Shown piece by piece: positions 1 to 7,375 of a DNA stretch of 64,000 nucleotides. The stretch is from contig NZ_CP108353.1 in assembly GCF_036237275.1 (NCBI RefSeq), positions 29,007-93,006 of the forward strand, read 5' to 3'. The notes beneath the pieces were generated by a model. The model had not been told where the DNA came from. It was given only the letters and a program-made list of their open reading frames with translations, and ran no database searches. Each line of letters starts with the position of its first letter. Position 1 is the first letter of the stretch. This DNA comes from Streptomyces sp. NBC_01353. GTDB taxonomy: Bacteria > Actinomycetota > Actinomycetes > Streptomycetales > Streptomycetaceae. The translations under genes were made by a program, and so were the position numbers.

Positions 1-55
1 GGACGTCGGCACTGCCGCACTCGCAGCACTTCTCGGCGGGCGTGGGCTGGGTCAT
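1..55 (-). CDS. Partial CDS, N-terminus of a zinc-ribbon-like protein
   Basis: Only the first 18 codons lie in the window (MTQPTPAEKCCECGSADV). The CCxCGS cluster near the N-terminus looks like half of a zinc-binding knuckle. The ATG overlaps the stop of the preceding small gene (TGATG), the same coupling used throughout this leftward operon, which supports the start. The rest of the protein lies beyond the left edge, so no function can be assigned. Confidence 0.5.
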   Translation of the reverse strand, partial: MTQPTPAEKCCECGSADV

Positions 56-144
56 CGGGTTCTCCGGGGTGGGCGGGGCCAGTGGCCGCAGGGGAGGCCG
101 GTGAGGGTGGCGACGAGGAGCACGAAGGCGACGACGGCGGTCAC
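52..144 (-). CDS. 30-residue hydrophobic micropeptide
   Basis: Starts with a GTG that overlaps the TGA of the upstream HNH gene (GTGA) and ends in a TGA overlapping the next ATG, so it is translationally coupled on both sides. The product has one hydrophobic stretch (VVAFVLLVATLTGL) followed by a basic proline/arginine tail, which would fit a single-pass inner membrane peptide. No family is recognised. The coupling is the main evidence that it is real; the length alone would not support it. Confidence 0.45.
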   Translation of the reverse strand: MTAVVAFVLLVATLTGLPCGHWPRPPRRTR

Positions 145-500
145 GGGGCGTCCAGGGCGAGTTGTCCGTCTGCCTCGCGGGCGGCGCGGCGAGTGGCTGC
201 GGCTGTCTCGCGGTGGTGCCCCTTGTCGTAGTGGAGGTGGCAGCCCTGGCACATGGCACGGAGGTTGGCCGGGTCGCAGTTCTCGGGGGTGTGGTCGAGG
301 TGTGCGGTGGTGAGGATGACGTGGCTGCCGGTGCCGTAGGCGGGCTTTCCGTGGACGTTCGGGCAGCGGCCTGGGTGTGTGCCGCGTCCGCACTCTCCGA
401 GGCACTCACAGCGGCCCTTGGCGCGTTCGAAGCGAATCGTGCGGCTGATGTCGGGCCAGTCCTTCGGGTAACGGGCTCGGTTCTCGGGTCGGATGGGCAT
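141..500 (-). CDS. HNH endonuclease-like protein
   Basis: A 119-residue protein with a cysteine-rich N-terminal half (CECLGECGRG, then GRCPN) and a C-terminal HNH-type core: TTAHLDH, then NPANL-like DPANLRAMC followed by CxxCHLHYD. The AHLDH and N-L-C-HxxH spacing matches the beta-beta-alpha metal nuclease fold. HNH proteins of this size occur near phage packaging genes, where some assist terminase, and also as free-standing homing nucleases. Here it ends a string of small early genes. A GGAG sits about 8 bases upstream of the ATG, which overlaps the stop of the gene before it. The nuclease role is inferred from the motif only. Confidence 0.75.
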   Translation of the reverse strand: MPIRPENRARYPKDWPDISRTIRFERAKGRCECLGECGRGTHPGRCPNVHGKPAYGTGSHVILTTAHLDHTPENCDPANLRAMCQGCHLHYDKGHHRETAAATRRAAREADGQLALDAP

Positions 501-922
501 CAGCCGGTCTCCTCGACGGTCCAGGTGGTGGTCTCGCGGACGAGGCGGAACTTGTCGTCCGGGTTCGCGCTGCGTCGAACGGTGAGGCGGTTCAGTCCGG
601 ACTCTCGGTGGGAGCTGCTGACTCCGGCCGGCATCCATTCGTCGACGTCCCAGACCTTGACGCGCCACGTCTCGCGCGGCGGGTGGGCCTCGGCCGACTG
701 CTCGACGGCGGCCCGAAGCTCGGCCGCGTGGTGACAGGCGCCGACGAGCTGGCCGATCAGCTTCTGTCGGATGACGGGGTCCTTGACGCCGTTGTCCATG
801 GCGTCGTGAAGGATTGATACGGCCTCCGCGAGCCTGCTGGCGGGCATCTGGTCGGTGGGGCAGCCGCAGCCCCAGTTGTGCGTCTCGGGCGTCGGGCACG
901 CGGCAGGCGCCTGGTCGGTCAT
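500..922 (-). CDS. Hypothetical early protein, 140 aa
   Basis: Begins MTDQAPAACP after a GGGGAG ribosome site. An N-terminal C-P-T-P-E-T-H-N-W-G-C-G-C stretch could bind a metal. The middle is helical (ILHDAMDNGVKDP, then QLVGACHHAAELRAAVEQ) and the C-terminal third contains alternating charged strands (WRVKVWDVDEWMP, FRLVRETTTWTVEE). No known family is recognised. It is one of a chain of tightly packed small genes that also includes the HNH protein downstream, with which it overlaps by one base. A longer upstream reading exists but runs over the neighbouring gene and lacks a ribosome site. Confidence 0.65.
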   Translation of the reverse strand: MTDQAPAACPTPETHNWGCGCPTDQMPASRLAEAVSILHDAMDNGVKDPVIRQKLIGQLVGACHHAAELRAAVEQSAEAHPPRETWRVKVWDVDEWMPAGVSSSHRESGLNRLTVRRSANPDDKFRLVRETTTWTVEETG

Positions 923-933
923 GGGGCTCCCCT

Positions 934-1458
934 TCACGAGGGCAGGTAGTGGATCTGCACGGCCATGTCGGCGCCCTCGGCGTCGAACGTCGCCAGCCAC
1001 GGGCATTCGGCGTCCTCGGGCTGCCACTGGAAGACCGCCCACCTGAGCTCCAGGAGGTCCGGGTCTTGAAGGCCGTAGTCGGGGTCCAGGTCGTGGACGC
1101 GGAAGTACTCGAGGAGCGCAGCCCGGGCGGCAGCCGGATCGGAAGTGAGGAGCACGATGTCCCCGTCCTCGAACTCGCACGCCGGGACGCCCCGGTAGGT
1201 GTTCCCGTCGAGGTCGCGGTGGGTGGGCTGGAAGCGGCCCATCGGCAGTACAGGGACCGGAGTGACGTCGTCGAGGTAACGAAGGCCCTCGTAGTCGGGC
1301 CGGCAGGCCAGGTTGGACCTGGTGCCGTCGAGGCGTACCCGGACGCTGGCGGCGTCGTCGGTGATGGCGGTGATGATGCCGGGCAGGTAGACGTCCTGGT
1401 GGTAGGCGTACTCAACGCGCCGGCCGACGACGGCCTTCTCATGCAGGGTGATGGGCAT
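934..1458 (-). CDS. Hypothetical early protein, 174 aa
   Basis: A complete ORF starting MPITLHEKAVVGRR, with an acidic C-terminal half. The N-terminal 60 residues read as a short beta-barrel-like stretch (VEYAYHQDVYLPGIITAI...VRVRLDGT), which resembles the small SH3-like or KOW-like folds in phage early proteins, but this is only a visual impression. Residues around 110-150 are rich in D and L (HDLDPDYGLQDPDLLELRW). An AGGAGAAC lies upstream of the ATG. Its neighbours are small hypothetical genes in the same leftward operon. No function is assigned. Confidence 0.65.
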   Translation of the reverse strand: MPITLHEKAVVGRRVEYAYHQDVYLPGIITAITDDAASVRVRLDGTRSNLACRPDYEGLRYLDDVTPVPVLPMGRFQPTHRDLDGNTYRGVPACEFEDGDIVLLTSDPAAARAALLEYFRVHDLDPDYGLQDPDLLELRWAVFQWQPEDAECPWLATFDAEGADMAVQIHYLPS

Positions 1459-1480
1459 GGCTGCTGGTTCTCCTTCTGGG

Positions 1481-2236
1481 TCAGGCGGCGTCAGCCGCAG
1501 CGGGGAGAGGGGACGTGCGCGGGGAACTCTTCTTCCGGGGCGAGACGTCGATGACTCGGCTGTGCGTCGGGTCGTCGAGGACGTCGTCGTCCAGGTCCAT
1601 GGGCAGCTGCCACTTCCCCGCAGCCGCGATCGCCTTGGCCCGTGTGACGGCCGACGCCGGCACCCCGTGCTCGAGGGGGTCCTGGTTCCACAGCCGCTCG
1701 TAAACCCGCTGCGTCTTCTGCGCGGTGGCGAGGGTGACGTACCGATCGCCGCATCCCAGGCGGCACACGAGGCGGGACACGAAGCTCTTCGCGATGCCCA
1801 TCTCTCGGGCGATGACGTACTGGGGCCAGCCCAAAGCCATCAGGGCTCGCAGCCGAAGGAGGGTGCTTCGGCCGTCGATCCGCGCCCGGTTCCCAGTCTC
1901 CGGCTGTACGACGCGCGGGACAGGAACGGCGAGGATCTTCGCCTCGGTGACTCGGGTGATCTTGCCTCCGAACCGTGCCGCCTTGTAGAAGGCGTCGCGC
2001 CCGACCCGCGCCGCCCGGCAGGTCTCCGCGTCCAACATCCCTGCCGCGCGAAGCCTGGCAATGTGGGCGGCAGTCCGTTCGGTACCGGGCAGGGCGGGAC
2101 GGCCAGTCGCAGCGAAGTACTCGCGCTGCTTCATGGCACGTCGCCTGGCCTCGAGGCACTCGTCACGCTTGCATCCGTAGTCGGCGCAGGCCGGCTGGCC
2201 GTGGGTGACGCGGGAGTTCTTCGGGCGCTGCTTCAT
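1481..2236 (-). CDS. Helix-turn-helix DNA-binding protein, 251 aa
   Basis: The N-terminus carries HGQPACADYGCKRDECLEARR, a motif seen in actinophage DNA-binding proteins that is rich in Cys and basic residues. Around residues 145-170 a helix-turn-helix can be read (YVIAREMGIAKSFVSRLVCR), preceded by a helical LLRLRALMALGW. A second possible recognition helix lies near CRAARVGRDAFYKAARFGG. The C-terminus is acidic, then basic. I chose the ATG with GGAGCAG 8 bases upstream; the longer reading frame upstream has shadow composition from the phosphatase gene. Proteins like this probably regulate early genes or recognise DNA ends; the target is unknown. Confidence 0.7.
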   Translation of the reverse strand: MKQRPKNSRVTHGQPACADYGCKRDECLEARRRAMKQREYFAATGRPALPGTERTAAHIARLRAAGMLDAETCRAARVGRDAFYKAARFGGKITRVTEAKILAVPVPRVVQPETGNRARIDGRSTLLRLRALMALGWPQYVIAREMGIAKSFVSRLVCRLGCGDRYVTLATAQKTQRVYERLWNQDPLEHGVPASAVTRAKAIAAAGKWQLPMDLDDDVLDDPTHSRVIDVSPRKKSSPRTSPLPAAADAA

Positions 2237-2255
2237 CGGCTCTGCTCCTTCTGGG

Positions 2256-3011
2256 TCAGGCGGAGGGGATGTCGGCGATGAGGACGGTGGAGTTGTCGGC
2301 GTGCGGGTCGCTCGGGTTCGTGTCACGGGAGGCCTTGACGGCGCCGTCGGCGAACCGGCGGGCAACTGTGCGCAGCGACGTCCCGTCGAGGAGCGGGGCC
2401 AGGGCGTGTCCGGCGTCCTCGTACGGCTCGTAGGCGCCGTCGGAGGCGAGGAGCAGCCGAACAGGGCCGCACTGGAGGGTGTGGGTCTCGATGGCGGGGT
2501 GGTTGACGGCGTCCATAGCCTCGGCGTCGGTGTAGGTCGCCCCGAGGTAGGAGGTGATCCGGTTACGGCTGCCGCCGCGGAATCCGTCCCGGGGCGGGAA
2601 GACGCGGCGGAGGTTGTGGTCGCGGGTGAGACAGGTGGCCGTGCCGTCGGTGAGGGCGTAGGCGCGGGAGTCACCGCACCAGGCGATGGTGGTCGGCTTG
2701 CCGGGGGTGACGACGGCAACGATGGCGGCCGCCGTGCCGAGGTCTTCGCGGTAGAACGGGTCGGCCCGGTCGGGCTCGGCGGCGTACTGGCCGTACACGG
2801 CGCGCAGGCCGGCCTCGGCGTCACCGTGGCGGGCGGCGGCGCGGGCCAGGCGCCGGGCGGCAGTCTGGGTCCACTTCTGGATGGTCGTGGTGGAGCCGAT
2901 GCCGTCGAGGAGGGCGTAGGCGGTGGCCCCGTCGAGGGTGGTGAACACGGCGGTGGCGTCGCACTGATGGCTACGGTCACCGAGGTTCTGGGCGGTGGCG
3001 TACGGGCGCAT
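2256..3011 (-). CDS. PP2C-family Ser/Thr protein phosphatase-like protein
   Basis: The 251-residue length matches a minimal PPM/PP2C catalytic domain. Motifs appear in family order: ALLDGIG at about 34-40 (metal-binding D-G), GTAAA at 92, CGDSRAY at 112-118, LTRDHNL at 128-134, LLLASDG at 186-192 and DNSTVLI at 239-245. These supply the aspartates that hold the two metal ions. PP2C enzymes remove phosphate from Ser/Thr and in actinobacteria counter PknA/B-type kinases. Finding one in an early phage operon suggests interference with host signalling, but the substrate is not visible. There is no transmembrane segment, so it is likely cytoplasmic. Confidence 0.85.
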   Translation of the reverse strand: MRPYATAQNLGDRSHQCDATAVFTTLDGATAYALLDGIGSTTTIQKWTQTAARRLARAAARHGDAEAGLRAVYGQYAAEPDRADPFYREDLGTAAAIVAVVTPGKPTTIAWCGDSRAYALTDGTATCLTRDHNLRRVFPPRDGFRGGSRNRITSYLGATYTDAEAMDAVNHPAIETHTLQCGPVRLLLASDGAYEPYEDAGHALAPLLDGTSLRTVARRFADGAVKASRDTNPSDPHADNSTVLIADIPSA

Positions 3012-3024
3012 GGGGTGCTCCGGG

Positions 3025-3549
3025 TCAGTCGAGGTCGGCGGGGTTGGTGACGGTGACGCCGTCGCGGGTGCGGGACAGGACCCGGTCGTACTCGCGCTTC
3101 GGGTCGTCGTAGCCGCCGCCGGGGCCCTCGAGCGTCAGGGTCTTCGCGTTGACGCGCTTGACCCGGTAGGTGTCCGTGCAGGTGTGGAAGGTGCGGACCT
3201 CGACGATGTCGCCGGTCCGGAAGTCGGAGCGCTGCCAGGCACGGCTACGGGCGGCGAGGCGGCCGGCCATGTCGGCTTCGTGCTTGGCCTTGTTGGCCTT
3301 GTCCTGGGCGCGCTTGGCGTCCTTGCGGGCCTCGATTGCGCGGCGGGTGGCGTTGTCGGCGCGGTCCCGGTCACGGACGGCGGACCGGTAGGAGTGGTGG
3401 CCGACGAGGAGCGGCTGACCGCCGGCGAACCGGCCATACATGCCGGACGCGCGCTCTGAGCGGGCGTCGGCTTCGGCCGCGAGGCGGTCGGCCCGCTTCT
3501 GGGCGTCCTCTGCGCGGCGGCGGGCGGCGGTCGGATCGTTCTCGGGCAT
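3025..3549 (-). CDS. DUF3560-like protein, 174 aa
   Basis: The central segment SERASGMYGRF followed by GGQPLLVGHHS (about 43-53) and the R-rich helix after it match the DUF3560 family found on plasmids and phages. The N-terminus is a basic coiled-coil-like helix (RRRAEDAQKRADRLAAEADAR). The C-terminal half reads as a beta-rich domain (FRTGDIVEVRTFHTCTDTY). The family's role is unknown; it often sits with anti-restriction or replication genes on mobile elements. The ATG is preceded, across a short spacer, by a 26-bp repeat that also precedes the next gene upstream. Confidence 0.75.
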   Translation of the reverse strand: MPENDPTAARRRAEDAQKRADRLAAEADARSERASGMYGRFAGGQPLLVGHHSYRSAVRDRDRADNATRRAIEARKDAKRAQDKANKAKHEADMAGRLAARSRAWQRSDFRTGDIVEVRTFHTCTDTYRVKRVNAKTLTLEGPGGGYDDPKREYDRVLSRTRDGVTVTNPADLD

Positions 3550-3573
3550 GGCGAAGCCTCCGTGCGGTGATTG

Positions 3574-3599
3574 GTGGGCCGCGCGCCCCGGGAAGGGGG
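3574..3599. repeat. 26-bp GC-rich repeat, copy 1
   Basis: Identical to the copy at 4005-4030. It starts GTGGGCCGCGCG and ends GGGAAGGGGG. Together with the bases that follow it forms an imperfect hairpin (GCCGCGC pairing with GCGCGGC). It lies in the 74-bp gap upstream of the DUF3560-like gene, so it could be a transcription terminator or a processing site between early genes. Confidence 0.6.
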
Positions 3600-3623
3600 C
3601 GCGGCTGGTGAGATCCGGACGGC

Positions 3624-3980
3624 TCAGGCGCTGAAGGTGTGGACGACGTCCCACCCCTCGGGGGTCTCTCGCGTCACGACGATCCGCGGGTGGGTGGTCG
3701 ACACCTTGACGTGGAGGAAGTGGAAGAGGGTGCCGCCGATCCGGCGCATCCACTGGCGCTGCTTCTGGTTGTCGAACTCGTCCGTGCGCGGGCCGATCCC
3801 GGTCGGGCGGGTCAGGAAGGGCACCGTGTCGTACGGGCGGACCATGAACGGGTCGCCGTCGTCGCCCTCGACCGACACATAGACCCAGTCGCCCATGTCC
3901 TGAACGGAGGTGACGATCTCGGGGCGCGACGCGAGGAGCACGTGATTCCCGGGCTTGAGGTCCATGGGTGAGAGGCGCAT
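3624..3980 (-). CDS. Hypothetical early protein, 118 aa
   Basis: Starts MRLSPMDLKPGNHVLL after an AGGAGAACC ribosome site; a second ATG five codons in (MDLKPGNH) is an alternative. The sequence is mostly beta-like: NHVLLASRPEIVTSVQ, DWVYVSVEGDD and a C-terminal PRIVVTRETPEGWDVVH. No known family is recognised. It is flanked on both sides by the 26-bp hairpin-forming repeats. It probably belongs to the same leftward early transcript as the phosphatase. Confidence 0.65.
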   Translation of the reverse strand: MRLSPMDLKPGNHVLLASRPEIVTSVQDMGDWVYVSVEGDDGDPFMVRPYDTVPFLTRPTGIGPRTDEFDNQKQRQWMRRIGGTLFHFLHVKVSTTHPRIVVTRETPEGWDVVHTFSA

Positions 3981-4004
3981 TGGTTCTCCTTCGAGGTCTC
4001 GGGT

Positions 4005-4050
4005 GTGGGCCGCGCGCCCCGGGAAGGGGGGTGTCGGGGCGCGCGGCCGG
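4005..4050. terminator. 26-bp repeat copy 2 within a strong 13-bp hairpin
   Basis: Bases 4005-4030 repeat 3574-3599 exactly. Here the repeat forms half of a perfect 13-bp stem (GGCCGCGCGCCCC with GGGGCGCGCGGCC) around a 15-base loop. No long T-run follows on either strand, so this may be a rho-assisted or processing hairpin rather than a classical terminator. Confidence 0.5.
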
Positions 4051-4197
4051 TGTTGGGCGGCACTCGTCGGAAGCGGGTCGGTGCACGAAGGGGGGTCGTG
4101 CGGCCGCGTGTCCGGGTGCCTGCCCGGGGTGCCCTCCCCGTGGGGGGTCGGGGAGGGCGGGGCGGCCCCTGGGGGGGTGGGGCCGGTCTGGGGGCGC

Positions 4198-4395
4198 CTA
4201 CAGGGCGGAGGCGATGTCCTCGGCGAGCCGCTCGACGGTGAGGGCCTCGGGGGCGTGGCCGTCGTGGGGACGGTGGGTGGACCGCTCGTGGATGGCGTCG
4301 ACGAACCGGTCGTACAGGCCGTCGTTGGTGGCGAGGAGGGCGATGACGTCGGCGAGGGTGTCGGCGGTGAGGCGGTCGTAGGTGGCGGCTGCCAT
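4198..4395 (-). CDS. Small acidic protein, 65 aa, first gene behind operator O1
   Basis: Reads MAAATYDRLTADTLADVIALL and ends VERLAEDIASAL, a short, largely helical acidic protein of unknown function. I rejected an in-frame ATG at 4530 because it would place the start upstream of a clear promoter/operator. The chosen ATG has AGGGG nearby and lies about 65 bases downstream of the palindrome. As the first gene behind that operator it may be the first product of an early lytic operon. Confidence 0.65.
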   Translation of the reverse strand: MAAATYDRLTADTLADVIALLATNDGLYDRFVDAIHERSTHRPHDGHAPEALTVERLAEDIASAL

Positions 4396-4441
4396 TGGAG
4401 TCCCCTTCCATCCCTGGGCGTTGTGCCCGGTGGGTCGTTGT

Positions 4442-4489
4442 CGGCTCTGCCACTCTAACCCATAATCTGTTGCGCGGCAACGGATTATG
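4442..4489 (-). promoter_or_regulatory. Operator/promoter O1 (palindrome copy 1)
   Basis: Palindrome at 4461-4489 with 13-bp arms (one mismatch) around the centre GCG: CATAATCTGTTGC and GCAACGGATTATG. On the minus strand TTGCCG is followed, after 17 bp, by TAGAGT, a good Streptomyces -10 box. The palindrome therefore covers the -35 box and spacer. Matching sites occur near 10.99 and 24.21 kb. Confidence 0.75.
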
Positions 4490-4512
4490 ACTGATGGCTT
4501 GCCGCCCACAAC

Positions 4513-4547
4513 AAAGGGGCCCAACCCCACTCGGGACCGGACCCCTT
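4513..4547 (-). terminator. Hairpin downstream of ssb
   Basis: AAGGGG and CCCCTT arms enclose about 22 bases, and on the minus strand the stem ends in TTT. It lies just after the ssb stop codon and before operator O1, where a terminator of the upstream leftward operon would be expected. Confidence 0.5.
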
Positions 4548-4562
4548 CAGCAACACCCCGCC

Positions 4563-5087
4563 CTAGAAAGGCGGCTCGTCATCCCCTCCCCCACCCCACG
4601 ACCCGCCACCAGCACCCTGAGCGCCCCCTTGAGCGCCCGGCGTGGACGACGACCACGGATCCTCCGCCGACGCCGCCCCCTGCTCCCTACGCGCCGCCTG
4701 GTACGCGCTCTGCCCCTGGCCGCCGGCCACCTTCGTCACTGCCGCGGTCGCGCTACGGAGAGACGGCGCCACCTCGTCCGCCTCCAACTCGAAGACCGTC
4801 CGCTTCACTCCCTCACGGTCCTCGTAGGAGCGCTGCGACAGCCGACCCTGAACAACGACCCGCATACCCTTCACGACCGAGCCGGCCACGTTCTCAGCCT
4901 GCTGCCGCCACACGGTGACGGGCAGGAACAGCGTCGGCCCGTCCTTCCACTCGTTCGTCTGCCGGTCGAACGCCCTCGGCGTCGACGCCACAGTGAACTT
5001 GGCGACCGCCGCGCCGCCCGGTGTGAATCTGAGCTCAGGGTCCGAAGTCGCATTGCCCACGATCGTGATCACGGTGTCTCCAGCCAT
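4563..5087 (-). CDS. ssb: Single-stranded DNA-binding protein
   Basis: A 174-residue SSB with the OB-fold in the first about 110 residues: [18 protein letters not shown] at the start, [21 protein letters not shown] in the middle, and [21 protein letters not shown] glycine-rich linker leads to the acidic tip DDEPPF, which bacterial SSBs use to recruit replication and repair partners. It binds ssDNA during phage or plasmid replication. The ATG overlaps the stop of the HNH gene (ATGA). A hairpin terminator follows. Identification is secure; whether it replaces or supplements host SSB is unknown. Confidence 0.95.
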   Translation of the reverse strand: MAGDTVITIVGNATSDPELRFTPGGAAVAKFTVASTPRAFDRQTNEWKDGPTLFLPVTVWRQQAENVAGSVVKGMRVVVQGRLSQRSYEDREGVKRTVFELEADEVAPSLRSATAAVTKVAGGQGQSAYQAARREQGAASAEDPWSSSTPGAQGGAQGAGGGSWGGGGDDEPPF

Positions 5088-5704
5088 CAGGCTGCTCTCC
5101 TCTTATTGGCCTGGCGCTCTTGGTACGCCTGGCGGTGCTTGGCCATGCACGCGCGGCAGACCCGGCTGCCTTGCGGATTGCGGTAGGTGTTCTCCGGGGT
5201 GAACGGGTGACCTTGGTGGCACGCTTCCTTGAGCCCGTTCAGCCGCCACGGCGAGTGGCCGCGTTCCCAGTTGATGCGGCCGGTGACTGGCTCGAGGTGC
5301 CATGGGTTGACACACGCGCGGTTCCGGCAGAGGTGGTCCAGCTCGAGGCCCTCGGGTATCGGGGCGCGGAGAAAGCTGAACGCCCATCGGTGCGCCCGCT
5401 CGATGCGTGTGTGCTTGCTCTTCGACTGCGAGGTGACATCGCTGAACATGCCGTACCCGCTGTCGTCCAGGGCAGCTGTCCATACCCAGCAGTCGCCGTC
5501 CTGCCGGACTTTGTCGAAGAACCGGGACTCTGGCGAGGGCCGCCTCGTGCCCGTCGGTGAACCGGTGGCCTGCCAGCGCTGGTAGTGCCTTGAGCACCAT
5601 CCGCGAGCTCCTTTGTAGCCCACGGGGCGTTCGCACCCTGACGCCTTGCATGTCCTGTTGGGCCCTCGCCTTACACGTTGTGGGCGCGGCTGGGTGGAGT
5701 CCAT
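5087..5704 (-). CDS. HNH endonuclease with flanking zinc knuckles
   Basis: A 205-residue protein. The N-terminus has CxxxxC and CxxH pairs (TCKASGC, WCSRHY) that could bind zinc. The core reads [17 protein letters not shown], then AHRWAF (about 104-109), then [20 protein letters not shown] (about 121-140), which is an HNH nuclease of the AHR/LDH-C-N-P-H type. The C-terminus has [13 protein letters not shown] and CRACM, a second zinc site. This layout is typical of free-standing phage homing nucleases. It overlaps ssb by one base and sits between ssb and a regulator, consistent with a selfish insert in the early operon. Confidence 0.85.
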   Translation of the reverse strand: MDSTQPRPQRVRRGPNRTCKASGCERPVGYKGARGWCSRHYQRWQATGSPTGTRRPSPESRFFDKVRQDGDCWVWTAALDDSGYGMFSDVTSQSKSKHTRIERAHRWAFSFLRAPIPEGLELDHLCRNRACVNPWHLEPVTGRINWERGHSPWRLNGLKEACHQGHPFTPENTYRNPQGSRVCRACMAKHRQAYQERQANKRRAA

Positions 5705-5706
5705 GT

Positions 5707-6498
5707 TCAGCTCGCCTGCGCGAAGCCGGGCGTTCCTGCCGCCCAGATCACGCGGGTGTTCTTGCCCGGCTTGTTGACCTTCGGCTTCCGGATCGGCCCG
5801 CCGTAGTTCGGGAACCGGCGGCCCCGGCAGATGTGCCCGATCTGATGGCCGTCCAGGCCGTACGACATTCCGATCTCGAGGTCGGTGTGGCCGTGGATGG
5901 CGGACCGTTCCCGAATGGTGATGACGTCCTGCTCGGTCAACACCCTCGGCGCGTCCGGGCGGGCGAGGGTCGGGAACACCTCGCCGCGCAGCTCGTAAGC
6001 CCGCCGGGTCCGGGAGATGAACGTCGACGTCGAGCCCTTCGTCAGGCCGTGCATCGCGTCGATGTCGGGGTAGTTCATCCCGCGAACCAGGCACACCCGG
6101 ATGGCCTCCAGGCGCTCCCGCGGCGTGACGGTGACATGGATGCCCAGCACGTACTTGCGTACGGCGGCCTCGTCGACGTACCGCTCGTCCTCCTCCTCGA
6201 GCTCCGGCTCGGGTGCGATGTCCCGCAGGCGGGCCCGCTCGCCCCACGCCGGGACGACCGTGCGGCCGTGCTCGTCGTAGTCCAGCCACCCCAGCGCCGC
6301 GCCCATCGGCTGCTCCGGGTCGACCAGGCCGGCCAAGACGACGAGGAGCGCGTCCTTCTGGGTGGCGTCCAGCCGGGCCAGCGCCTGGTGTACGTCCCGG
6401 GGTCCTCCGTCGCCGTGGACCAGCGTCACCAGGTGCGCCGCGATCGGCAGCAGGGCCTCGGCCATGTCTCCGCGCTCCTTCGCGCTCAGCGACGTCAT
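5707..6498 (-). CDS. Putative helix-turn-helix regulator, 263 aa
   Basis: Acidic N-terminal domain (MAEALLPIAAHLVTLVHG, then PELEEEDERYVDEAA) and a basic C-terminal domain with helix-turn-helix-like segments: TPRERLEAIRVCLVRGMNYPDIDAMHGLTKGSTSTF, and later TDLEIGMSYGLDGHQIGHICRGRRFPNYGG. The latter resembles the recognition helices of phage DNA-binding proteins that read short repeats. It overlaps the WhiB-like gene upstream by four bases (ATGA), so the two are translated together. Its target is unknown. I consider DNA binding likely and a regulatory role an inference. Confidence 0.65.
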   Translation of the reverse strand: MTSLSAKERGDMAEALLPIAAHLVTLVHGDGGPRDVHQALARLDATQKDALLVVLAGLVDPEQPMGAALGWLDYDEHGRTVVPAWGERARLRDIAPEPELEEEDERYVDEAAVRKYVLGIHVTVTPRERLEAIRVCLVRGMNYPDIDAMHGLTKGSTSTFISRTRRAYELRGEVFPTLARPDAPRVLTEQDVITIRERSAIHGHTDLEIGMSYGLDGHQIGHICRGRRFPNYGGPIRKPKVNKPGKNTRVIWAAGTPGFAQAS

Positions 6499-6953
6499 GC
6501 CGCCACCTCCAGCTGCTGCTTGCTGTCCTCGCGGTCGAATCGCTGCACGGCCGCACGGACCACCGAGCGGTCCACGTTCAGCCGGCGGGCCATCGTCCGC
6601 TGCGGCACCTTCTTCGCACGCCAGACCTGGATCTGCTCGCGGGCCTCGATGCACCGGTCCATGGCCTCGCCCGGGCCGCGGGGCGTCACCCGGGCCAGCT
6701 CCCAGCGCTCCTCCTGCGACAGGCCGCCGAGGACGCCGAACTGCTGGCCGTTCTCCAGCGCCCACTCGAGGCACTCGGTACGAACGGGGCACTGCATGTT
6801 GCACACGGCCTTCGCCTGCTCGGCCTGTTCCTGCGCCGCCTTGCTGAGCCCGACGGGGAAGAACAGCTCGGGGTCGACGGTCCGGCAGGCCGCGTGTGCC
6901 CTCCAGCGCCTGGTGACGGCGGGAGATATGGGACGGCGGGTTTCGGTGGTCAT
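6495..6953 (-). CDS. WhiB-like iron-sulfur regulator with C-terminal HTH extension
   Basis: Residues 18-85 match the WhiB fold: C23, C51, C55 and C61 as cluster ligands (HAACRTVDPELFF, then CNMQCPVRTEC) and GVLGGLS as the glycine turn. The spacing between the second and third Cys is three rather than the usual two residues. After the domain comes a helical region ending in a helix-turn-helix-like RTMARRLNVDRSVVRAAVQRF. WhiB proteins bind a 4Fe-4S cluster and the principal sigma factor to control transcription; phage copies can interfere with host WhiB. This is one of two WhiB-like genes in the window. Confidence 0.9.
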   Translation of the reverse strand: MTTETRRPISPAVTRRWRAHAACRTVDPELFFPVGLSKAAQEQAEQAKAVCNMQCPVRTECLEWALENGQQFGVLGGLSQEERWELARVTPRGPGEAMDRCIEAREQIQVWRAKKVPQRTMARRLNVDRSVVRAAVQRFDREDSKQQLEVAA

Positions 6954-6975
6954 CGGGTCCTCCGGGTGAGGTGGG

Positions 6976-7169
6976 TCAGTGCCGCGGCGAGGGGAGTCCG
7001 GGCCAGGCGACGGTGATGAGAGCGAGGAAGAGGCTCACCAGCACGGGCTTGGTGTCGAAGGCGAGCTGGAGCCAGGGTTCTCTGCGGGCGGCGTAGGGCC
7101 AGAGGGTGCGAGGGCGCCTACGCCGCCGAGGTAGAGCAGGAAGGTGGTGCAGCCGAGCCAGGTGCTCAG
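6976..7169 (-). pseudogene. Frameshifted small membrane protein remnant
   Basis: Reading from a CTG that overlaps the upstream stop (CTGA) gives LSTWLGCTTFLLYLGGVGAL, a membrane-like start. The reading then degenerates to GC-rich shadow and stops, while another frame opens into AARREPWLQLAFDTKPV and LVSLFLALITVAWPG, which also looks like a real membrane-protein C-terminus. The combined length is not a multiple of three. The simplest reading is a small membrane protein broken by an indel with a degraded start codon, or a sequencing error. Neither half is convincing alone. Confidence 0.35.
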
Positions 7170-7375
7170 CGTCGCCGCTTGCGGAGTCCGCGGGTGAGGG
7201 CCCAGGGGATGGACACGGGCCAGATGGCGGCGAGGCCGGCGATGCGTGCGGTGGTGGAGATGGCCGCGCGGCGGTTCGTCATGTGGGTTGCGTGCTCGTG
7301 GAGCGCGAGGGCGGCGGTGATGAGGGCGAGGGCCAGGTAGGCGAGTGCGAGGGTCCAGATGTCGGTGGTGCTCAT
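7166..7375 (-). CDS. Small two-helix membrane protein, 69 aa
   Basis: Two hydrophobic stretches (WTLALAYLALALITAALAL and ARIAGLAAIWPVSIPWAL) separated by a short HEHATHMTNRR loop, ending in a basic RGLRKRRR tail. This predicts a small helical-hairpin inner-membrane protein. The ATG overlaps the stop of the RusA-like gene. It could be an early membrane modulator or a holin-like product, but it is far from the lysis genes and no family is recognised. Confidence 0.6.
   Translation of the reverse strand: MSTTDIWTLALAYLALALITAALALHEHATHMTNRRAAISTTARIAGLAAIWPVSIPWALTRGLRKRRR

Noticed and set aside
4396-4530. Upstream extension of the 65-aa gene to an ATG at 4530
   Set aside because: It would cross operator O1 and its promoter; the shorter start has the expected spacing.
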